64,000 nt of DNA, taken from Sipunculus nudus (lineage: Eukaryota; Annelida; Sipuncula; Golfingiida; Sipunculidae). The notes under the pieces are model-generated. The model saw nothing but the letters and a program-made list of their open reading frames with translations, did not search any database and was not told where the DNA came from. Position 1 is the stretch's first letter, and the number at the start of each line of letters is the position of its first letter. The stretch spans positions 12,890,839 through 12,954,838 of the forward strand of contig CM049316.1 of the NCBI GenBank assembly GCA_026874595.1, written 5' to 3'. Positions 32,001 to 44,386 of the stretch are shown in pieces. A program made the translations under genes and the position numbers.

Positions 32001-35000
32001 AAAAGCATGTGTGAATGGGGGATCTGTAGCTGTCCAAGAGGTGAAGTATCACGCTACCTGGGCTCTGAGAAACTCTTCCAATGTGTACCATGTAAGTATC
32101 TATAGATCTGAGAAACTCTTAAGATGTGTATCATGTAAATATCTATAGCTCTGAGAAACTCTACAGATGTGTACCATGTAAATATCTAAAGCTCTGAGAA
32201 ACTCTTCAGATAAGTAAAATATAAATATCTACAACTCTGACTGTAAGGGCTAGAAACCCATGACCGTCCTGTGCTGCCCCCTATGGTACGCTATAAGAAC
32301 TAACCGCTGTATTTAAATATGAGGACTAATTTTTCTGATACACCACAGCGTTCATCCGGGTACTTTGCGAGTTTTTTCGAGGTTGTTTCGATGGTCTTCG
32401 CACTGTGTTTACCTCTTAACTCTTGTTTTTGAGCGTAAATAAAGACTTTATCACCAGAACTTAGTCGGTTTTCGATTCCGGACATACGAAACCCACATAG
32501 TAAACACAGTAGACCACTTGTCATGTCGGATACAGAGCAAGACGTCCGGCCGGAGGACAGTGCCTCGCAAGTATTGGTATCACCGTCACATGTAAGTACG
32601 TTGTCAAATGCAAGTCAAACTTCGCTTACGCCTGTAGACCTACGTATGAAAGAAGAAGCCAAAATGGCGGCCCTCCAGGCTCGAGTCCGAGTCTTAAAAG
32701 AAAAACAGGCGTTAGAAAGGCGTGTTCATGAGTTAAAACAACAGACTGAATTATTAAATATAGAGGCCGAACTACAAGCCTCGTCGGCCAAGGCCAAAGT
32801 ATACAAAGACTATGAAACTATGCCTATCCCTGTGGACATTGATAATACAGGCCTAGCACCTCATGTTAATATTGAAAATGATAAGTTTGTACAGGCTTCT
32901 ACTCCTGATGCTACCTTGCCATATGGAGAAATCAGTAAAGAGGCTGCCCCTACTCCTAATGTTAGTGTAGACTTTAAAGTGCATAAAACAGGATTAAATC
33001 CGAATGCTGAGACATATACCAGTAGGCCTAAGCCAGAATGTAAGCTGTCAACAAAGGACATAGAATCTAAGCCAGCCCTACAGCCAGTACAGGTACAGGG
33101 TGCTACTGCGATAAATAGTGATAATCACTTGAGTGAGTTATTACAAAGACAGAATAAAATCTCAGAAATGTTAGTTGAACAGCAAATAAAATCATCACTC
33201 CCTAAATGTGAAATACAGACATTTGATGGCAAGCTGCAGAATTATAGACAGTTTATATCTGCTTTTGAACATAACATAGGCTCAGTTGCAACAAATAATA
33301 GCGACAAACTTCAGCTGTTATGGCAGTATACTACTGGTAGAGCTAAACAGATAGTGAAAGGATGCATGGGTAGACACCCAGACATAGGGTACGCAGAGGC
33401 CAGAAAAGAATTGGAAGAAGAATTTGGTGACGATTATCAAATAGCTCAAGCTTATAAGGAAGAAATTGATCAAATTGAGCCAATCAGAAAAGAGGATAAA
33501 CAGAAGCTGAAAAATCTGTTGACGTTTGTAATCATATACCATAATGCTATGGCACAGAATGAATTCATGGGAACAAGTGATCAGACCAGCGTAATACAGA
33601 CACTTGTTGGAAAATTGCCTTTCAAACTACGTGAAAGGTGGCGCACCTATGCTTATAAGATCAAAGAATATCAGAAAAGAATCGCTGTTTTCGCTGATTT
33701 TGTGAGCTTCTTGAAGGAGCAGATCCGGATAATAACGGATTGTGTTTATGGGAACATATCAGATGTTCCTAAGCAAACATCCAGTCTTAAAGATACACGA
33801 TCAGTGAAACCAAATTATGAAAGAAAGCCTAAAGGAGCCAGTTTTGTCACAAATGTACAGGCTACAAATAAATCTGTTTCACCTCACACAGGACTGTCTG
33901 TAAAGTGTGCTCTGGAAAAACCATGTATATATTGTGGAGATAACCATGCTATGGAATCTTGTGAAAAACTGAGATGCAAGTCACATGCAGATAAGCTACA
34001 GTTTCTGAAATCAAAGGGATTGTGTTTCCGTTGTTTAAATAGATTACACATGAGTAAAGACTGTATAAATGCGAGACTACAGTGTTCATTGTGCAATTAT
34101 AAACACCCAACTGTGTTGCATATTGACAGAAATTATTTAGCCTCTGTTCCAGAAGGTACCAGAAATACCAGTGTAGTAGAAAATCTGGAGCAAGTGAGAT
34201 CTACTTGCACATCTGCAAAGCAAGACTTCGCTGATGATGTCAAGACAAGCAAAGGTGCTCTGTCTATAGTGCCGGTTCAAGTTCGAGCGAACAATGGTGA
34301 ACGGTCAATTCGTACATATGCCTTCCTGGACAATGGAAGCACAGACACATTCATTACTGAAAAACTGACCAAAGCACTGAACCTGAATGGTAGAAGCACC
34401 AAAATCATGTTGCGTACTTTAAGAAACACAGAGCTCGTGGAAAGCCAAGCCATTACAGGGCTCGAAATTTCTGATTTGGATGGTGACAATGTTGTCAGTG
34501 TGCCAAAGGCTTACACCCAATTGGAACTACCTGTCAGTCGATCTGATATAACTATGCAGCAGGACATTGAGAAATATTCGTATCTGAAAGATATCAGTTT
34601 ACCATGTCTGGACTCTGATGTTGACCTTTTGATTGGAAGTAACGTGCCTCTGGCAATGGAACCTTGGCAGGTGATAAAGAGCCAAGATAATGGCCCATAT
34701 GCCGTTAAAACTCGTTTAGGATGGGCTATAAATGGACCATTAGATTGCGCAGCCAGTTACGTTAGCTCAGATCAGGATGCACCTAGAGTCCTTATGAATC
34801 GTATTAGTGTTGATCATGTTTTGGAGCAACAGTTGATAAACCAGTATAATCATGACTTCAGTGAGCGAATCTCGGATGATATTCCAGAAAAATCGAGAGA
34901 GGATCAAAAGTTTCTCCAAATGATGAATGATTCAGTTACTGTGAATCAGGGACATTACCAGACTTGCTTACCACTTCGATCCGCTTCTGTCAACATGCCG

Positions 35001-38000
35001 GACAACCGTTCAATGGCAGAACAAAGTGTGTTGAACCTGAAAAGAAAGCTAGTCAAGAACACAACAGTTTATTCAGAATACAACGAGTTTGTGTCCAATA
35101 TGCTGGAAAATGGTTACGCGGAAGAAGTGCCGGAAGCTGAGCTTGAACGCAAAGATGGTAAAGTGTGGTACATACCACATCACTGCGTGTATCACCCCAG
35201 AAAGAAGAAAATTCGCGTTGTTTTCAATTGCGCCGCAAAGTTTCATGGAGTTTCTCTTAACGATAGCCTCTTACAGGGGCCGGATCTTACAAATAGCTTG
35301 ATAGGATTGCTTCTCCGTTTCCGACAGGAACCAGTTGCCTTTATGGCAGATGTACAATCTATGTTTTACCAAGTGAAAGTGGATCCCGAAGATTGTGACC
35401 TTTTGAGATTTCTTTGGTATCCGAGCGGAGATCTGACTCTTCCTCCTAAAGACTACCGCATGTTGGTTCACCTTTTCGGTGCCGTGTCATCCCCCAGCTG
35501 CGCTAATTTCGCTCTGAGAAAGACAGCTGACGATAACAAAGGTCATGACCCTGAGGTGGCCAGCACCATAAAGCGCAATTTTTACGTGGACGATTGCTTG
35601 AGGTCGGTGGCAACCGAGGAGCGAGCTACAGAGTTGATTGTTAATCTGAAAGATGTTTGCGCCAAGGGAGGTTTCCACCTAACCAAGTGGGTATGCAACA
35701 AACCAGTGAGTCTACGGCCCTTATCTGGTGAAGAATGTGATACGGAGGAAAGGAATCTTGACTTAGATCATGAGTTACGCATAGAAAGAGCCCTGGGTGT
35801 TGAGTGGAGCGTGCAGTCAGATAAGTTTCAGTTTCGCATTTTGATTAGTGATAGACCATCAACCAGAAGAGGAATCTTGTCTATCGTGAGTTCAATCTAC
35901 GACCCCCTTGGGTTTCTTGCGCCGTTTACCCTGCTAGCTAAGCGAATCCTACAAGACTTGTGCAAGTCCAAGTTTGCTTGGGATGAGGAGATCCCTTCGA
36001 CTTACCTTCAGTTGTGGTACAGGTGGCTCACAGAGCTTCCCTTGCTACAGGACTTTGATGTGGACAGGTGTCTCCAGCCAACACCAAATGACTTCGGAAC
36101 AATTCGAACAGTGCAGATGCATCACTTTGCTGATGCCAGTGAATTAGCCTACGGTACTGTTAGCTACCTTCGTTTCGTTAGTGACACAGGGAAGGTACAT
36201 TGTGCCTTTCTTACAGGAAAGTCCAGAGTGGCACCGCTCAAACAGATAACCATTCCTAGAATGGAACTCGCCGCTGCTACTCTTTCGGTTCGCGTCAATA
36301 CCATGTTGAGAAAAGAACTTGAGATTGACATCGATGAGACACACTTCTGGACAGACAGCCAGTCTGTTCTTTGTTACATCAGTAGTGAGACTGCAAGGTT
36401 TAAAACCTTTGTCGCCAATCGGGTTTCGGTGATCCGCGATGGTTCCCAGCCCAGTGAATGGAAATTCGTTGAATCAGCCTATAATCCTGCTGACAACGCC
36501 TCTAGAGGTCTTCATGCTCAAACACTCGTCAGTAACCACAGATGGATAAAGGGGCCGGACTTCCTGTGGAAAACAGATATAGATCAGTCTACTACCCTCA
36601 GACCAGATTCTCGTATTCGAGATGATGACCCAGAAGTCCGCAAAGTCCAAGTGTCATCAGTCGTTGTCGGTTCTTCCAATGACGTCATAGACCGTTTCAT
36701 TTCGTACCATTCGTCATGGTTTAAGTTGAAAGTTAGAATAGCCTGGATCTTGAAAATACGCAAAGCTCTACGTCAAAGGGTCCATAGAGCCAAGACATCT
36801 TTGACCGCTGATGATCTTGTATCCACCAGCCAGCAGACATCTGCAGAGCAAACCGTGTCTGGTTTCCTAACTGTCGCAGATATAGATGCTGCAGAACATG
36901 CTATTTTGTCCTACGTTCAGGGCAAATCATTTCGACGTGAGATTGACACTCTAACGAACAAAGGAGAAAGCCTTTCTGGCAGACAGAAAAGATACGTCAC
37001 AAAGTCGAGTCCGTTATACCGACTTGATCCGTATCTTGAGAATGGACTTTTGAGAATAGGCGGACGTCTTGGCAAAGCTTCGTTACCTGAATATACCAAA
37101 CATCCAGTCGTCCTACCAAAGAATTCCTACGTGTCGACGCTCATCTTACGACAAGTCCATGAAGACACCAATCACAGTGGTAGAAATCACATGTTGTGTG
37201 AACTGCGTAAGAAATACTGGATCTTGCAAGGATATTCAGCCGCAAGAAAAGTTGTGCACGATTTTGTTGATTGTCGCAAATGTAGAGGAAAGGTCGGGGA
37301 ACAGAAGATGGCCGAGTTACCATCTGACCGTTTGACTGCGGACGAGCCCCCATTCACATACGTCGGTATGGACTACTTTGGGCCATTCGAGGTTCGTCGA
37401 GGTCGGTCCATGGTCAAACGATACGGTGTGATATTTACTTGCTTAACAGTACGGGCCATACACATAGAAGTTGCGCATTCCCTGGACACCGATTCGCGCA
37501 TTAACGCTCTTAGACGCTTCATCGCCAGAAGAGGGCAAGTAAAGGTCATACGTTCAGACAATGGTACAAATCTCGTAAGTGCGAGACGAGAGCTCAGAGA
37601 AGAAATAGACAAATGGAATCAGAACAAGATTCATGGTTTCTTGCTGCAAAGGAACATTGACTGGATTTTTAATCCACCGCTTGGTTCTCACCATGGAGGT
37701 GTATGGGAGCGCCAGATTAGGACAATTCGACAAGTTTTGAATGTGCTTCTGAGAAATCAAACTGTTGACGATGAGTGCCTGAACACATTTATGTGTGAAG
37801 TAGAAGCCACAGTCAATTCGAGACCTATATGAGGGTGTCTGCGGATCCTGATGATTCCGAGGCCTTGACACCTAATCATTTGTTATTGCTCAAGACTGAA
37901 GCATCCCTGCCTCCAGGTACGTTCAAGAAAGAGGATGTTTACTCTAGACGGAGGTGGAGACAAGTCCAGTATATGGCCAACATTTTCTGGAGAAGATGGA

Positions 38001-41000
38001 CCCGGGAGTATCTCCCACAGCTACAGGAGAGACAGAAGTGGTTGGCACCCCGCAGAAACTACAGCCGAGGAGATGTTGTCTTAGTGGTTGATGATACTGT
38101 TCCGCGAAATACTTGGCCCATGGGTCAGGTCACAGAGACATTTGCAGATAAACAAGGTCACGTGCGCAAAGTGAAAGTGAAAACAAAGTCTAGAGAACTA
38201 GACAGACCCATTGACAAACTTTGTGTGATTTTGGAGGCAGATAATGTGTGAACCCCTAATGTTTAGACCCTGGTGCGAGCCTAGCGCCGCCAGGTAAAGA
38301 CCGTGAAGGTCTAGTGAATGCCTATCTTTTCGAATACTTTCGAATATGTAACTTGCGCACTTTTTCGAGAATTTACGTTTGTTTGTAATGTTGATTATAT
38401 TCACATGTGATGATATAAGATAATTATCTTCAGCCTTGCTTTAGATAATTAAGGGGCCGGTATGTAAGGGCTAGAAACCCATGACCGTCCTGTGCTGCCC
38501 CCTATGGTACGCTATAAGAACTAACCGCTGTATTTAAATATGAGGACTAATTTTTCTGATACACCACAGCGTTCATCCGGGTACTTTGCGAGTTTTTTCG
38601 AGGTTGTTTCGATGGTCTTCGCACTGTGTTTACCTCTTAACTCTTGTTTTTGAGCGTAAATAAAGACTTTATCACCAGAACTTAGTCGGTTTTCGATTCC
38701 GGACATACGAAACCCACACTGACAAACTGTTCTGTGTACCATTTAAGTATTTATAGCTTTGAAAAACTATACAGATGTTAACAATTAATGTATAAATATC
38801 TACACTCAAAGAAACTCTTATGCTGTAAAGAATGCAAGTACTCTAAAGAAAAATAAATTAGATAAGGCTGATTTTGTCCAATAAAAATTATTTAACATTT
38901 TTTATTCATTTTATTTTTTTACTCAACCTGTAAAAATAAGTTATATGAGTGATAAATATGGGTGTTTCATCTTTTTTTTCTCGGTTTTAGTGCGAAAAGT
39001 CGGGGAAAGCTGTTCTACAGATGGTGAGGGTGGAGTATGTGGTGCGGAGAACTCCGAGTGTATCAAGGGTACTTGTCATTGTCAGTATGGACATGTGTCT
39101 ATTTGGGGCGGTGAGCTATGTACGCTAAACAACACTTCAGCATGGAATGGGGCTGGAGAATCCTGCAGTGCCAGTATAGGTTTATGCGGGATTGTGAATG
39201 GTCAAGCCTCTTCCTGTTCCAGCACACACCCTCCTAACTGGCACACCGAGATCGTTGGGGGCTCATATCCAACCTGTGCCTGTCCTGACAACATGAAGCT
39301 GACCCTCCCCAACAGATATGACAAGTCCCCATTCATTGGCAAAAAGGAACCTCACTGTGAGCCAAGTATGTCCTATATTTAACATACAGATAAATTATTT
39401 CATTTAAATGAGTAAAAGTAATAATATAATTTATCTTAACAATTTGGACTGTAACTGATTATTACAAATAAAAGTCACATATGTCATAATGTTAGTACAA
39501 CCTACACTTTAAAAGCTGCAGATACAAAATGTAAGTCTTGTAGTTGAGAGGTTTCACTTATGCTTTGGCATTCTTTCTAGAAATCCTTGGAGACCAGTGT
39601 TTTAAGGACAGTGACTGCCCAGGAACCAACACAAAATGTGACAACAACGTCTGTGCCTGCTACAACAGCAGCTTCATCGCTTTACTTGATGGCTCTGGAT
39701 GTCAAGGGGGCTACACTGCTGGTAAATATGTAACTCTTACTACATTTAAACGTTACTTGAATATTACTCATTCATAAATTTGCACGTTTCAAGGCCAGTT
39801 TAGTTTCCTTCAAAATACAACAGGTAGAGCTGCATGTTAAACACTAGAAAGATCTAGTCTAAGACAGATGTCTGAAAATCAAAGGACCCATGGGTCATGG
39901 CGCTCAGCTGAAGTTTGAAATTTTAGCAAATGCAAAATTTTCAGAGAACTTTTGTACTGTTTTTCATATATATATATAAGCATATGAGAAGTTAAGTGGA
40001 AATGGCCCTCCTACCTGGTAATGGTAAAGTTCTGAATATATGATTGCAAACTAATACTCTGACAAGACTGTCATGAAGAAAAACAGTAAAAGTTATGCAT
40101 ATGAAAAATTTACAGATGGACAGGCAAGTGGACAGAATGGACTGATACCTTTATTTCACTTTCAGGGGAATTACACATTTAAGTTTATATTAAACCCTTT
40201 TTTTTTAGCATATCCAAATTTTCCATTAATAGTTTTTATCAGATTCATTTTTTTAATTTACAAGTTTTATAAATTCGTAATAAAAAATCTGAAAATATAA
40301 GTTAAAATATCAGAATTATAAGTTGTTTTATTATTTATCCAGAGTTTAGCTTACATCAGGTCATATTATGCATACAATTATAATTTTTTATTTTTTATTC
40401 ACAAATATTTAAACTGAATTTAAAAGAAAATAATGCAATAACATGGCATCTTCAAGATTATTCCTTTAATCACAATTAAAAAGTTTTGTACATTGGAGTT
40501 TTCAGTACATGCCTAATTTTATTCACTGAAATAAAAGATTCAGTAAATGTGATAAAACAAAAACATCTTTTCAAATGAAGTACACACACTGTAGGTTAAA
40601 TGAGGGACAAATGATATCATTATGCTAAGTACTATCTCAGCTATAATTTATTACTGAAATTAATATTCAAGTTTTTACTCTTCTGAAGTAAAGAATTCCT
40701 CATCTGATGAACATCCACACTTTCATAGCTATAAGGGGTGTTTCCATGTGCGTGTATATGCGTATGTGCATATATGTGTGATAAATTGCTCATATGATTT
40801 TGTGACTAGGGCGCTTCCATGTGTCTGTCAGTGAATATGCCTATGTGCGTGAAAATCGCCACAGGAGCAATTTTCACGCATAAGGTCTTCCTGAACTCAG
40901 GGATTCAAGGTAAAATTACGTCACTTCACCATCTTTTTTTGGGAAGATCTGCTGGATCCACTGTATAAAAGTATACATCTGCCAGTTCACACATATATGC

Positions 41001-43485
41001 ATATATGCGCACATGAGAATACACATCTTTTTTACGCATATACACACATACGCATATTTGCACATGGAAACAGACCTTTACATCACTTTGTGGACACAAT
41101 TAAATGTTCACTTTAGTCATTGTAACCCTGTTGGTACAATTCAAAATCTGAAATGTAGCAAAAGGCTAGAATAAGAGTGAATCAAATACAGAAAATTATA
41201 ACATTCATCTAGTGTATGCACCATCCTGGGGGAAGGGGGGGGGGGGGTTGCAGGGCAGAGGGGAAGCCTGCCAAGACGGGAAGCTGAGCCAAGGCAAGCT
41301 GCCTGAGTGGGTTACATGACACGACAGTCAGGTGAAGGCTGTACTAGATGGGCTTGATGTAAACAACGCTTGGCATGGTGTATGAACAATTGAATAAAAA
41401 CTACCTTTTTCAATCAATTGATTTGAAATTAAAGATTTCAAAAGCATAAATTCTTATTTATATATGCTGTGAAAAATAAATCAACAGCGCTTACAGAGAA
41501 AATTGTGCTGTGGCCAAATTTTGACAAAATTTAAGGTATTGTTTTTTTATTTATGCTAATAACTTATAAAAATTGCAAAATTCAGATCTAAATTTGGGTA
41601 TTCAATTGAATCTTGATTAAATAAAGTTTAGATATATCCCTGAAAAAAGTTTCTAGCTTCAGCAATTCTCATGTTTAGTAAATGTATTTCCTGATTTAAA
41701 AAAAAAAAACATTTTGTTTGAGCCCATAACTTTTAGAAATTTTACTGACCTAATTTTTGGTGTGTACAAATGAAAGGTATGGAAGAATATGCATATTGCA
41801 TATGATCAAAAACAGATCAGAGGTTTTGATATTAGGCAGTCTTGAAGTGTAACAATTTAATGAGTTTTTAATGAAAAACAGAGGTTTTTCCTTAATATCT
41901 CATAGGAACAAAGTCTAGTGACCCAATTTTCAGCTTGGTAGGACATTTTTGGGACATCTAACAGCAAACAAAATTTTGTATACGTAGGTCCAATGGTTTA
42001 AAATGTGCCCTGTTAACAGATGGCCAGCCAGACGATGGACAAAGGCCCATGACTACAGCTCAGATGACTTATAGTTAGCTGAGCTGAAAATTTGTCAAGA
42101 TTAATAGGAAATAATATGGAAAGACCCCCTTAGGACACACTTGGCATCATTCTGAACAGTTCAATTAAGACCAAATATGGCCATTTTAAAAGGCAAGCCA
42201 CACAGGAATTGTATGAAAAGGGTTGAGAGGCACCCCCATCAATAAAAATATTGATTTATAAAAAGCAATTCAAATCTGAACTGTGCAGGATTTGCACATT
42301 GTTACTTAATCTGATTCTATTTGTAATTGAGCTTCAAAGCTGGTTTGATATTTGCAGTTGTGTGGTGACTGATCTAACAGAAATGGGTCCTCATAACAGT
42401 ATTAAATGACATCACTGCTTAAGAATCAACATTAGATATATCATTAAAGTGTCACATTCACCGCCTTTGTTTTGGGTGGTTAAATTCACATTCTAATAAT
42501 TAAGTTATTCTTTATAATTGTTTTCTAGTGATAACTGATTGTTATAAAGGGAACCATATGAGTGATAAATAATATCAGGAAGAAACAGATGACCAAGAAA
42601 TATCCTTTTTCTTCTAAATAACTTCCATTAATCATTTTATAGTATTCAAACAATGTTTAAATTAGGATACAGCAGAAATCTGCGTGGCATTAGAAACCCA
42701 CTAAATGCTCTAACTGCTCTGTCTGATTCAGTGGTGCCTTTGGATCAACCCTGCAACAATTCCCACATTTGTGACGGCACTAAGGGCATGGTATGCAGTA
42801 CTCCTCTCTGTCAGATTCAGACAACTCCAGCTCTGCCTGACAGGTGTGTTTGTGGAGCCAGCTATACCCAATCAGGAAGCACCTGTGTCCAGAGTAAGTA
42901 TATACATAGCCATGAAAACATGACTCAGCAGGCAATCTAAATGAACCGATAGGGCCTACTGTGAGTTGTGACACAAGTCATAATGAGACGTGCACTGTAA
43001 TGGGTGTCCATCCTATCACAATGATGTTGGTCTGCACAGCTAGTCATCATGACAAGTTATGAGTCAGAAATTTACAACCAAAAATAATATGAATGTACAC
43101 ACTAAATCATGCATGATTCTAATTTTTGTGGTAACCAGTGCACTGTCATTTCTTGGTCCCCTATTAACACAGCTGTCAATCACCTGAGCCATATAGAAGA
43201 CATAATGGTGTGCAGTCAAATATTCAATAAACACCCAAAGAGATTCATGGATATGCTAAATTACACAAAAAATTCTTATTACACATTGTAGGCATTGTAA
43301 AAAAGTTGTAATCCTTCAACCATTTTTTTTTCAAGTGAACAAAATGTGTCAGCTTGGAAGTTTTGTCAAAAATGAGGTAACAATTTGGATCCTCATATGT
43401 GAGGTTTTCAACATAGCATGGAATGCAATTCTGACATCTTGGTGTATACCCTTTTTTCAGAGGGATAAAAAGCACTGCTATAAAG

Positions 43486-43574
<89 letters not shown>

Positions 43575-44342
43575 GAACCTCAAAATTACAGACACTATTC
43601 ACCATCTATATGTGATGATCATGTATTTCTTCTGCAAGGGGGGGGGAGGGGTATGCATTATTCCTGTTTGTGTGTGAGGATGTGTGTGTGTTTGTGTGCA
43701 TGTTTGTTCACAAAATATCTCATGCAATCATGAATGGAATCTCATGAATTTTCATTGGATTTTGGGATTTGGGTAATGAAGAATTAGACAGATTTTGGTG
43801 TGGACCTGTTTCAGGAATGTCATAAAAAACTTGCATAAATGTTCAGTCATTTATACATGAATGAACCACAGAATATGGGCCAAATCAGTGAATGCAAACA
43901 TATGGCTGAGGCTTTCATTCCTTATAGAAAGCAGATTTCTAGTTCACTACTTACTTACAAAAATAAAATTCTTTTATCTTTCACTTGGAGAAAAAAAATA
44001 TATCAAGCAAGAATTAGCTGAAATAACAATTGATTAAAAAGCAGAGAAGTGATTAATCTGTCATCGGGAATGGTGATAAGTGATAACTTTTGGAGATCCT
44101 GGAGCAGTACGTGTAAATTTGTCTGTGTGTACCCAAAACTGTCAATATCTGGATGCATGTTGTTAATGAGAATATTACTTTTTAGCATCCATAGTGACAT
44201 ATAGGCTGCACATCAACAACATAAATGCTGAATAATTTATAGACTTGTGGTGAATGTAAAATATTTATGGAAAATATAGAGCCTTTAGTGAGGATGATCA
44301 ATACAGCACCTGCATTACTTAACAAAGCACCAAGCTAGTGTA

Positions 44343-44386
<44 letters not shown>

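Larger units (their letters stand above)
32242..38718 (+). mobile_element. BEL/Pao LTR retrotransposon in gene B intron 3
   Basis: A 6,477-bp insertion with 256-bp LTRs that begin TGTAAGGGCTAG and end CGAAACCCACA. It is flanked by a 5-bp duplication CTGAC (32237-32241 and 38719-38723). Order is LTR, a 25-bp leader, one gag-pol frame, LTR. Protein domains (protease, RT, RNase H, integrase and a C-terminal DUF5641-like part) identify BEL/Pao; no envelope gene is seen. The LTRs look identical, so the insertion is recent. It has the same orientation as the host gene. Confidence 0.95.

Noticed and set aside
37820-37840. Programmed -1 frameshift in the BEL polyprotein
   Set aside because: No clear slippery heptamer or stem follows, and the break falls inside the integrase end rather than at a gag/pol junction; a simple deletion is more likely.
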